DNA of 64,000 bases from an uncultured bacterium (GTDB taxonomy: Bacteria; Bacteroidota; Ignavibacteria; UBA10030; BY39). Where the stretch lies: positions 62,001-126,000 of the forward strand of contig CALCJK010000003.1 in assembly GCA_937967455.1 (NCBI GenBank). The letters are read 5' to 3'. The translations under genes and the position numbers were made by a program. Positions 40,471-48,742 of the stretch are shown piece by piece. The notes under the pieces were generated by a model. It did not search any database and had not been told where the DNA came from. It saw only the letters and a program-made list of their open reading frames with translations. Positions within the stretch are counted from its first letter, which is position 1; each line of letters begins with the position of its first letter.

Positions 40471-42231
40471 ATGGTAAATATAAAAATTGACGACATCGAG
40501 GTTCAAGTTCCAGAGGATACCCCTATACTTAAAGCTGCTGAAAAAGCAGGAATATGGATACCCACAATGTGCTATAATGATCTGATTGAGCCATATGGTG
40601 TATGCCGTCTTTGCAGTGTAGAAGTAGTAAGGGGAAAACGCAGCAGGGTTGTAACATCCTGTAATTATCCTGTAAGGGAAGGTATTTCTGTGCGGACGAA
40701 CTCAGAAAAAATTAAATGGTTAAGAAAAGTAATAATGGAATTAATGGTTTCCAGATGGCCTAATGTTAAAGTTGTCAGAGAAATGGCTGAAAAATTAGGC
40801 GTTGAAAAACCAAGATTTGAATCTCTAGAAAAAGATGAATCTCCTGATGCCTGTATCTTATGTGGACTCTGTGTAAATGTTTGTCGTGACTTGGTTGGCG
40901 CAAGTATTCTCGGTTTCGCCTACAGAGGAATTAAAAGAGAAGTTGTACTTCCTTTTGATGAGAAAACAGACAAGTGTATTGTTTGTGGTGCATGTACTCA
41001 TGTGTGCCCAACGGGACATGTCAAAATGGTAATTGAAGATTATAAAGGCAAAAAGCCCGAGTTTTCACTTGGTCCAAAAACAGCTATTTACGTTCCATCA
41101 ATGCAAGCAGTTCCAAGGGTTCCTGTAATTGATCCAAATTCATGCATTCATTTTAAAACTGGAGGATGTGAAACCTGTGCAAAAGTTTGTGAACCTAAAG
41201 CCATTAATTATGATATGAAAGATGAAATTGTTGAGTTAGATGTCGGACAAATACTTGTAGCAACTGGATATGATATCTTTGATGCTTCTCAGATGGCTCA
41301 GTATGGTTATGGTAGATACGATAATGTATATAGTTCACTTGAATTTGAAATGATGTTAAATTCTACTGGTCCAACCGGTGGAAAGGTTCTTACGAAAGAT
41401 GGTAAAGAACCTCGTTCTGTAGGTATCATTCACTGCATCGGCTCTCGGGATACAAATTATCACCCATATTGCTCCCGTGTTTGTTGTATGTATGCTCTTA
41501 AGTTTGCACATCTTGTACACGATAGAACAAATGCAGCAATATATCAATTTTATATTGATATGAGAGCTTTCGGAAAAGGTTACGAAGAATTCTATTCTAG
41601 ATTATTAGATGAAGGTATTAATATGATTCGTGGTAAAGCAGCAGAAGTGGTTGAAGCCCCTACTGTAAATGGTCAGGAAGGCAATCTATTGATTAGATGT
41701 GAAGATACTCTGATAGGAAAGTTTAGAGAAATTCCTGTTGATATGGTAATTCTTTGCAATGCCATAGAACCAAAACGTGATAGTGATACAGTACGTAGAT
41801 TATTTTCAATAAGCAAAAGTCCAGACGGATTCTTCCTCGAGCGACATCCAAAGCTTGATCCAACATCGACCACAACAGATGGAGTATATATTGCCGGTTG
41901 TGCACAGGGTCCAAAGGACATTCCAGATACTGTCGCACAGGCGAGTTCCGCTGCAGCAAGAATACTTACTTTAATCTCTAAAGGTGAAGTTGAAATTGAT
42001 CCTATCAGAGCAATGGTAATGGATGAATATTGCTCTGGATGTAGAATTTGTAACAATTTATGTCCTTATGGAGCAATTGAATATATTGAAGATAAGAAAA
42101 TATCTCATGTTAATGAAGCACTATGTAAAGGTTGCGGTACGTGTGTCGCAGCTTGTCCATCCTCAGCTATGACCGGACAAGGTTTTACAGACGCACAAAT
42201 ATTATCAGAATTAGAAGGACTTATGATTTAA
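40471..42231 (+). CDS. Fusion: NuoG/HydA-type N-terminal Fe-S module + C-terminal half of HdrA
   Basis: [2Fe-2S] C-x10-C-x2-C-x15-C (TMCYNDLIEPYGVCRLCS...TSCNYP), CILCGLCVNVC/CIVCGACTHVC, then TAIYVPSMQAVPRVPVIDPNSCIHFKTGGCETCAKVCEPKAINY...FYIDMRAFGKGYEEFYSRLL...GVYIAGCAQGPKDIPDTVAQASSAAARIL...CSGCRICNNLCPYGAI...CKGCGTCVAACPSSAM. Confidence 0.88.
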   Translation: MVNIKIDDIEVQVPEDTPILKAAEKAGIWIPTMCYNDLIEPYGVCRLCSVEVVRGKRSRVVTSCNYPVREGISVRTNSEKIKWLRKVIMELMVSRWPNVKVVREMAEKLGVEKPRFESLEKDESPDACILCGLCVNVCRDLVGASILGFAYRGIKREVVLPFDEKTDKCIVCGACTHVCPTGHVKMVIEDYKGKKPEFSLGPKTAIYVPSMQAVPRVPVIDPNSCIHFKTGGCETCAKVCEPKAINYDMKDEIVELDVGQILVATGYDIFDASQMAQYGYGRYDNVYSSLEFEMMLNSTGPTGGKVLTKDGKEPRSVGIIHCIGSRDTNYHPYCSRVCCMYALKFAHLVHDRTNAAIYQFYIDMRAFGKGYEEFYSRLLDEGINMIRGKAAEVVEAPTVNGQEGNLLIRCEDTLIGKFREIPVDMVILCNAIEPKRDSDTVRRLFSISKSPDGFFLERHPKLDPTSTTTDGVYIAGCAQGPKDIPDTVAQASSAAARILTLISKGEVEIDPIRAMVMDEYCSGCRICNNLCPYGAIEYIEDKKISHVNEALCKGCGTCVAACPSSAMTGQGFTDAQILSELEGLMI

Positions 42232-42251
42232 TAAACAAAAAAGGTTGAACT

Positions 42252-42428
42252 ATGCAACTCATCTTAACAAAAGAAGAAAAACAAATTTTAGAAGAATTAC
42301 TAATAAGTGAAATAAAAGAAATAAAAGATGAAATTCACCATACAGATGATCATGATTACAAGGAAGAGTTGAAAAATAAAGAAAAAGCGCTTGAAGAATT
42401 GTTATCAAAAATTCAAATATTGGATTAA
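42252..42428 (+). CDS. Small 58-aa charged coiled-coil-like protein (not in ORF track)
   Basis: ATG 42252: MQLILTKEEKQILEELLISEIKEIKDEIHHTDDHDYKEELKNKEKALEELLSKIQILD*; fills the gap between the fusion and radical SAM genes. Confidence 0.6.
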   Translation: MQLILTKEEKQILEELLISEIKEIKDEIHHTDDHDYKEELKNKEKALEELLSKIQILD

Positions 42429-42432
42429 CAGA

Positions 42433-43359
42433 ATGACTCCATCATATCTGAAATTAAAAAATTCTAACGAATTATCTGAAAGAGTTGTTCAATTATACAA
42501 TTTGATAAAAGAATGTAGATTGTGTCCGCGTGCTTGTAAAGCAAAACGTTTTGAGAAAAAGTATGGTGTTTGCCGTTCTACTAATCAATTATTTGTTTCA
42601 AGTTTATCAGCTCACTTTGGCGAAGAACCAGTTTTAGTTGGCTGGAATGGATCAGGCACAATATTTTTTACAAATTGTAATCTTTGGTGCATTTATTGTC
42701 AGAACTATGATATTAGTCATTTAAAAAATGGAGAACCAATAAGTATACAGCAATTAGCTGAAGCAATGTTATCATTACAACAATTAGGTTGTCATAATAT
42801 AAATTTAGTTACACCGACTCATTATGTACCAATGATTATTGAATCATTAAATATTGCAGCAGAAAAAGGATTAAACATTCCAGTTGTTTATAATTCTGGT
42901 GGTTATGAATCTGTAGAAACTTTAAAATATCTCGATGGTATTATTGATATTTATATGCCAGATATCAAATATTCTGATAATCATAATTCAAAAAAGTATT
43001 CTGGTGTTGACGATTACTGGGATGTGGTTCGCAAAGCAGTGATTGAAATGCACCGCCAGGTAGGTGATCTGAAAATTAACAATTTTGGAATTGCTGATAG
43101 AGGTTTATTGGTCCGTCATCTTGTATTACCTAATAACATAGCTGGTTCAGAAAGGGTATTAGACTTTATTGCTAATGAAATTTGTATTGATACTTATGTG
43201 AACATAATGGATCAATACAGACCTTGCTTTAAAGCTAGTCTGTATCCTGAGCTAAATAGGAGAATTACTGAATCAGAATATCAATATGTTTTGCAATATG
43301 CTGAATCATTAGGTTTACATAGGGGATTTGGAAAATTTGAAAAATTATCAATAACATAA
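42433..43359 (+). CDS. Radical SAM protein, PflA-like (COG1313 type)
   Basis: CRLCPRACKAKRFEKKYGVCRS, FFTNCNLWCIYCQNYDISH; ATG at 42433 preferred over 42391, which overlaps the small ORF. Confidence 0.82.
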   Translation: MTPSYLKLKNSNELSERVVQLYNLIKECRLCPRACKAKRFEKKYGVCRSTNQLFVSSLSAHFGEEPVLVGWNGSGTIFFTNCNLWCIYCQNYDISHLKNGEPISIQQLAEAMLSLQQLGCHNINLVTPTHYVPMIIESLNIAAEKGLNIPVVYNSGGYESVETLKYLDGIIDIYMPDIKYSDNHNSKKYSGVDDYWDVVRKAVIEMHRQVGDLKINNFGIADRGLLVRHLVLPNNIAGSERVLDFIANEICIDTYVNIMDQYRPCFKASLYPELNRRITESEYQYVLQYAESLGLHRGFGKFEKLSIT

Positions 43360-43365
43360 AGAAAG

Positions 43366-43815
43366 GTGTTAAAAATGTCTTTTGAACCCAAAATAATTGG
43401 CTTTTTATGTAACTGGTGTTCGTATTCAGGAGCAGATCTTGCAGGAGTATCAAGAATAAAATCCGCTCCCAATGTGCGTGTTATTCGGACTATGTGTAGT
43501 GGTAGAGTTGACCCAACTTTTATATTAAAAGCTTTTCAGTTAGGGGCTGATGGGGTTGTTGTTATGGGATGCCACCCAGGTGATTGCCACTATCAAGAAG
43601 GTAATTATAAAACTATGAGAAGAATTCCATTTCTTAAACGAATAATTAAAGATTTTGGAATTGAACAAGAGCGTTTAAGATTGGAATGGGTTAGTGCCTC
43701 AGAAGGAGATATATATGCTAAAGTTGTAAATGAATTTACCGAAGAAATTAGAAAACTTGGACCAATTAAACACCCTTCATGTAAAGTTAAACTTGAAAAA
43801 GTATTAGGAGGATAA
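43366..43815 (+). CDS. mvhD: F420-non-reducing hydrogenase iron-sulfur subunit D (MvhD)
   Basis: IIGFLCNWCSYSGADLAGVSR, RTMCSGRVDPTFILKAFQLGADGVVVMGCHPGDCHYQEGNYK. Confidence 0.92.
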   Translation: MLKMSFEPKIIGFLCNWCSYSGADLAGVSRIKSAPNVRVIRTMCSGRVDPTFILKAFQLGADGVVVMGCHPGDCHYQEGNYKTMRRIPFLKRIIKDFGIEQERLRLEWVSASEGDIYAKVVNEFTEEIRKLGPIKHPSCKVKLEKVLGG

Positions 43816-43816
43816 T

Positions 43817-44779
43817 ATGCAAAAACCAAAATTAGCTTTGTATTGGGCAGCAAGCTGTGGTGGTTGTGAAATTGCAGTTTTGGATATACAGGAAAAAATA
43901 CTCGATGTTGCAAACACTTTCGATATAGTTTTTTGGCCTGTTGCAATGGATTTTAAGTATGATGATGTCAGAAAAATGGATGACAAAAGTATAGATATTT
44001 GCTTGTTTAATGGAGCAATTAGAAATTCTGAAAATGAAGAAATTGCACATCTACTCCGTCAAAAATCAAAAACTTTGATAGCATTTGGCTCTTGTGCATA
44101 TGAAGGTGGTATACCAGGATTAGCGAATTTGAGTTCAAAAGAGGAAATGTTAAACTTTGTATATAAGGAATCCCCTTCAACTATTAGTGTTGATAACGGT
44201 TTCCCAAAAACACATTATAATGTACAAGAAGGTGAAATCGAGATTCCTGAATTATATGATTATGTAAAGCCATTAAAAGATGTAGTTGCAGTTGATTACT
44301 ATATTCCTGGTTGTCCACCTCAGCCAGAACAGATATGGAAAGTTATTGAATATATTTTAAGTGGGCAGCCGTTACCACCTACTGGCTCAATTCTGGGTGC
44401 AGGTGATAAAACATGCTGCGATGAGTGTCCAAGAGAAAGAAAAGAGAAAAAAATAAAAAAATTTTACAGACCTTTTGAGATTATTCCAAATCCAGATGAA
44501 TGCTTATTGGATCAGGGAATTATATGTATGGGACCTGCTACAAGGAGTGGTTGTGGAGCATTGTGCGTAAAAGCTAATGTTCCATGTAGAGGCTGTTATG
44601 GCGCTCCGCCAAATTGCCTTGACCAGGGTTCAAAAATGATAAGTGCCCTAAGCTCCGTTATCGACGCACATTCTCCTGAAGAAATAGGACAGGTTCTAGA
44701 TACTATCGCAGATCCAATAGGCACGTTTTATAGATTTTCGTTGGCTTATTCAATATTAAAAAGGAGAGATATACAATGA
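43817..44779 (+). CDS. mvhG: [NiFe] hydrogenase small subunit, group 3c-like (MvhG)
   Basis: WAASCGGCEIAVLDI, AFGSCAYEGGIPGLAN, YIPGCPPQPEQIW, C-terminal Cys-rich cluster region. Confidence 0.9.
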   Translation: MQKPKLALYWAASCGGCEIAVLDIQEKILDVANTFDIVFWPVAMDFKYDDVRKMDDKSIDICLFNGAIRNSENEEIAHLLRQKSKTLIAFGSCAYEGGIPGLANLSSKEEMLNFVYKESPSTISVDNGFPKTHYNVQEGEIEIPELYDYVKPLKDVVAVDYYIPGCPPQPEQIWKVIEYILSGQPLPPTGSILGAGDKTCCDECPRERKEKKIKKFYRPFEIIPNPDECLLDQGIICMGPATRSGCGALCVKANVPCRGCYGAPPNCLDQGSKMISALSSVIDAHSPEEIGQVLDTIADPIGTFYRFSLAYSILKRRDIQ

Positions 44780-46242
44780 AACATATTAAAATAGACCCGA
44801 TTACACGCCTTGAAGGTCACGGAAAAATTAATATCTTTTTAGATGAAAATGGTGAAGTTGCAAATACATATTTTCAGATTCCAGAACTTCGAGGATTTGA
44901 AACATTTTGTGTAGGAAGACCAGTTGAAGAAATGCCAAGAATCACAACACGCATATGTGGAGTTTGTCCAGAAGCTCACCATATGGCCGCTGCTAAAGCA
45001 TGCGATGCTGTGTTCAAAGTTGAGATTCCATCAGCTGCAAAAAAATTAAGAGCTCTGCTCTATAATGTTTTTTTTGCAGGTGATCATACAACACATTTTT
45101 ATGCGCTTGGTGGACCAGATTTTGTTGTCGGTCCTGATGCCCCTGCGTCCGAAAGAAATATTTTAGGAGTAGTAAAAAAAGTTGGTCTCGAAATTGGTGG
45201 TAAAGTCATTGAGATGAGAAAAAGAACTCAAGAAGTAATCAAAATACTCGGTGGCAAACAAACACATCAAGTTACATCATTACCTGGTGGTGTTAGTAAA
45301 GGTCTATCGATTGAAGAAGCTAAGGAAATTGAAAAACACTGTGAGTGGTTTGTGGAATTTGGAAAATTCACAATCAAAATCTTTAACGATATTGTATTAG
45401 CAAATAAAGCATATGTTGATCTAATTTTGTCAGATACATTCACTCATAGAACTTACTATATAGGATTGGTTGATGAAAATAATAAAGTAAATTTTTATGA
45501 TGGTAAAGTGAGAGTTGTGGACCCTAATGGAAAAGAATTTGCAAAATATGCACCATCAGAGTATTTAGATCATATTGCAGAACATGTTGAACCATGGACA
45601 TATCTGAAATTCCCATTTCTAAAAAAGGTTGGTTGGAAAGGTTTTGTAGATGGTAAGGAGAGTGGTGTATATCGTGCAACACCTCTTTCTAGATTAAATG
45701 CTGCTGATGGAATGCCAACACCACTTGCCCAAGCAGAGTATGAAAGAATGTATTCAACACTAGGTGGGAAACCTGTTCATGCTACACTTGCTACCCATTG
45801 GGCTAGAATTATTGAACTACTTAGTGCAGCAGAAATGGCATATGACTTAATAAGAGATCCAGAAATAACAAGTACTCACATAAGAAATATTCCAACAGAA
45901 ACACCCTCAGAAGGAGTCGGTATTGTTGAAGCACCAAGAGGTACACTCACTCATCATTATATAACAGATGAAAAAGGTATTTTAAAAAAGGTAAATTTGA
46001 TCGTGGGAACAACAAATAACTATGCACCAATATCAATGTCTATAAACAAGGCAGCAAGAGGTCTTATTAAAAAAGGTGTACAAGTCACCGAAGGATTACT
46101 CAATATGGTTGAAATGGCATTTAGGGCATATGACCCATGCTTTGGTTGTGCAACTCATTACTTGCCAGGTAAAATGCCTTTAGAGGTGTCAATTTTCGAT
46201 AAAGAAGGAAATTTAGTTGATGTAATTTCACGAAATACTTAA
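44776..46242 (+). CDS. mvhA: [NiFe] hydrogenase large subunit, group 3c-like (MvhA)
   Basis: ITRLEGHGKINIF, TRICGVCPEAHHMAA, YDPCFGCATH followed by a short C-terminal peptide expected to be cleaved. Confidence 0.93.
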   Translation: MKHIKIDPITRLEGHGKINIFLDENGEVANTYFQIPELRGFETFCVGRPVEEMPRITTRICGVCPEAHHMAAAKACDAVFKVEIPSAAKKLRALLYNVFFAGDHTTHFYALGGPDFVVGPDAPASERNILGVVKKVGLEIGGKVIEMRKRTQEVIKILGGKQTHQVTSLPGGVSKGLSIEEAKEIEKHCEWFVEFGKFTIKIFNDIVLANKAYVDLILSDTFTHRTYYIGLVDENNKVNFYDGKVRVVDPNGKEFAKYAPSEYLDHIAEHVEPWTYLKFPFLKKVGWKGFVDGKESGVYRATPLSRLNAADGMPTPLAQAEYERMYSTLGGKPVHATLATHWARIIELLSAAEMAYDLIRDPEITSTHIRNIPTETPSEGVGIVEAPRGTLTHHYITDEKGILKKVNLIVGTTNNYAPISMSINKAARGLIKKGVQVTEGLLNMVEMAFRAYDPCFGCATHYLPGKMPLEVSIFDKEGNLVDVISRNT

Positions 46243-46268
46243 ATATTTTTTATTTTTCGCAAAAAATG

Positions 46269-46304
46269 GCCATTTTAGAGTAAATCTCTAAAATGGCTTT
46301 TTTG
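46269..46304 (+). terminator. Rho-independent terminator ending the hydrogenase/Hdr operon
   Basis: GCCATTTTAGAG-TAAAT-CTCTAAAATGGC followed by a T-run. Confidence 0.92.
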
Positions 46305-46345
46305 TTATTTTACATCACATTATATTTAACAATTTAATAAAAAAC

Positions 46346-46374
46346 TTGACATTTATCCGATAAGTTATTATATT
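46346..46374 (+). promoter_or_regulatory. Sigma-70-like promoter
   Basis: TTGACA-N17-TATATT, ~30 bp upstream of ATG 46405. Confidence 0.75.
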
Positions 46375-46404
46375 TAGCCAAGTCAAATTAAATAGGAGTT
46401 TTTT

Positions 46405-48621
46405 ATGAAAAAGTTTTATCTTTTTGTATCAATTTTATTGATTGTAAGTTTCTGCAATGTATGGTCTAATGATCTTTCACAAAAAAAGATTTTTCCAACA
46501 CTAAAAAACATTTCAAATGTTACATTACAAAAATCAAACAATGGATTAATTACATATTTTTATGCTTCAAATTCCATTAACGGACCATTTACATCACCTG
46601 CAGTTATATCAACTAGAGACTCATTATTTATTAAGATGGATGTAACACCTGGGGGGACAGTGAATGCAATCTTTTGGATTGATATAAATTCAAATGATAT
46701 TATTGATCCAGATGATTTTCCGATTGGACAAGATAGTTTTAATGATAATTCTCCTAATGATTTGGATCAGACTCCTGGAGTTATTTTGGTCTGGATAGAA
46801 ACTGACGTTCTACCTTCAATGAAAGTTATTGCCCAAGCACTCGAAGGTATGACAGAAATACTTGGATATGTGGAATTTGTGAATCCACCCGCACCTTTTA
46901 GTTTTTCAGGCACTATCTACGATAAGAACACCTTAGAACCCATTAAAGGTGCTATGATATTTGCTTTTGTTTCAGAAAATGATTTTGCTGGAGATATTTC
47001 GGATGTTAACGGTAATTTTGATATACCTGTAGACTCCGGCTGGCATTTTATTAGAATTGACCATATGTTAGGACAATATAAAACTTTTGATACGCTGATT
47101 TATATTGAAGGTAATGTAATACAAAATTTTTATCTCGAAACTTTAACCTCATATATCAAAGGATTTGTTAGAGATGATTTAAATAATCCAATTCCTAATG
47201 TGCGGTTGTGGGTACAAATGGATAATTGGCATGGTGAAGCACAGACAAACTCTAATGGAGAATATCTTGTTTCAGTCCCAGCAGGTTATGGTACGATTGG
47301 ATTGAGCAGCGAGTCATTAATTCCAAATTATTTAGTTCCAATGCAACATAATTTTTCAATTGGAGATAATGATTCTATTGTAGATAATGAAACATCTAAT
47401 TTTGTTTGTTATCGTGGAAACGCAACTATTACTGGACAGGTTATAGATAATATACATATGCCTCCTTTTCCTACATATGTTATAGGTGCATGGTCATCTC
47501 AATTATCAAGTTACACTGAGACATTAACTGATGGAAATGGAAATTATACACTAAGTGTCCATTCAAATCAAATTTTGCAACCTACGTATGGAGTTTGGGT
47601 ACAGACAGACGATTGGCGATATCCTTTTCCAGAAGATGTTTATATAGATACTTCTTATTGGAATCTAGTCCCTGGCTCAGTAGCGAACTTTAGAATTATT
47701 GCAGCTGAGACTTCTGCTGTAGACCCATTTATCGGTAATTATGTTAACCCCGATCCTGATAAATGGTACATATATTCATTTGGCAGTCCTTGGGGAAGTG
47801 AATCATATGTATTGAATATCAACGATAAGTTAGAGGCTAAATGTAAAAGCAATTTTGGTCTGTCTGGAGTTGGTGTTATGACCAAAAAACCATTCAGTTT
47901 GAAGAATAGGGAATATAGAATCTACATTGAAACACAGAATTTGGGACAGAACAATACAGCTCATATTATGTTTACAAACCAGATAAGGTATGATAACCCT
48001 GATTATATAAATAATTGGATAAAGTTAAACTGGTCAGCTTTGGGCTGGAGTTTAGATATAAAAGTCGATAACAGCGTACAAACTGTTTGGTCAACAAATA
48101 ATCCTACTGGTGGACATATATTATTCCAGTTTTTAGATAATCCAAAAAGATTAAGACTGAAAATTGATGGGGATATAAAATATGAAGGTTCGTGGGGCAG
48201 CCATTTACCATTTGCTTATTTTTATGCTTTTACTCAAAACGAATATCCTAACAATGCAACAAATGTTTTCTTCGATGAATTCTTTGTAGGTGCTATTGGT
48301 TCAACTGGAATTAGAGAGATTTCAGATAATGTACCTTCAGAATTCAAACTCTATCAAAACTATCCAAATCCCTTTAACCCGAAGTCTTATATCAAGTACC
48401 AGTTGTTTTCTAATAGCATCGTAAAAATGAATGTGTATAATTTGTTAGGACAGGAAGTTGGTACCTTGGTAAATTCAGAACAAAAAGCTGGAACATATGA
48501 AATAGAATTTGATGCTAGCCAACTTTCAAGTGGTATTTATTTTTATCGAATCAACGCATTTGATCCACTTAACGGTAAATTGCTATTTAGCGACATGAAA
48601 AAAGCAATATTGATTAAGTAA
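46405..48621 (+). CDS. Secreted protein with carboxypeptidase-regulatory-like repeats and T9SS type A C-terminal sorting domain
   Basis: Signal peptide; FSGTIYDKNTLEPIKGAMIFAFV, IKGFVRDDLNNPIPNVRLWV repeats; C-term FKLYQNYPNPFNPKSYIKYQL...GIYFYRI. Confidence 0.87.
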   Translation: MKKFYLFVSILLIVSFCNVWSNDLSQKKIFPTLKNISNVTLQKSNNGLITYFYASNSINGPFTSPAVISTRDSLFIKMDVTPGGTVNAIFWIDINSNDIIDPDDFPIGQDSFNDNSPNDLDQTPGVILVWIETDVLPSMKVIAQALEGMTEILGYVEFVNPPAPFSFSGTIYDKNTLEPIKGAMIFAFVSENDFAGDISDVNGNFDIPVDSGWHFIRIDHMLGQYKTFDTLIYIEGNVIQNFYLETLTSYIKGFVRDDLNNPIPNVRLWVQMDNWHGEAQTNSNGEYLVSVPAGYGTIGLSSESLIPNYLVPMQHNFSIGDNDSIVDNETSNFVCYRGNATITGQVIDNIHMPPFPTYVIGAWSSQLSSYTETLTDGNGNYTLSVHSNQILQPTYGVWVQTDDWRYPFPEDVYIDTSYWNLVPGSVANFRIIAAETSAVDPFIGNYVNPDPDKWYIYSFGSPWGSESYVLNINDKLEAKCKSNFGLSGVGVMTKKPFSLKNREYRIYIETQNLGQNNTAHIMFTNQIRYDNPDYINNWIKLNWSALGWSLDIKVDNSVQTVWSTNNPTGGHILFQFLDNPKRLRLKIDGDIKYEGSWGSHLPFAYFYAFTQNEYPNNATNVFFDEFFVGAIGSTGIREISDNVPSEFKLYQNYPNPFNPKSYIKYQLFSNSIVKMNVYNLLGQEVGTLVNSEQKAGTYEIEFDASQLSSGIYFYRINAFDPLNGKLLFSDMKKAILIK

Positions 48622-48645
48622 ACTTTAAATCTTGTTGTATGCTGA

Positions 48646-48681
48646 TGCCGTAGATTATTTTTAGTCTACGGCATTTTTTTT
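48646..48681 (+). terminator. Rho-independent terminator
   Basis: TGCCGTAGA...TCTACGGCA followed by TTTTTTTT. Confidence 0.88.
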
Positions 48682-48742
48682 GGATTGTGGTTATTATTTT
48701 ATATCTTAATGACAAATTAATATTAACAACTAAGAATTTTAT

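Noticed and set aside
41673-42056. 127-aa antisense ORF within the NuoG-HdrA fusion
   Set aside because: Shadow of the conserved HdrA-C coding sequence; no motif.
38623-42231. A standard complex I (nuoEFG) locus
   Set aside because: No membrane subunits (NuoA/H/J-N) are present, and the NuoG-like protein turns into HdrA-C rather than the molybdopterin-like domain.
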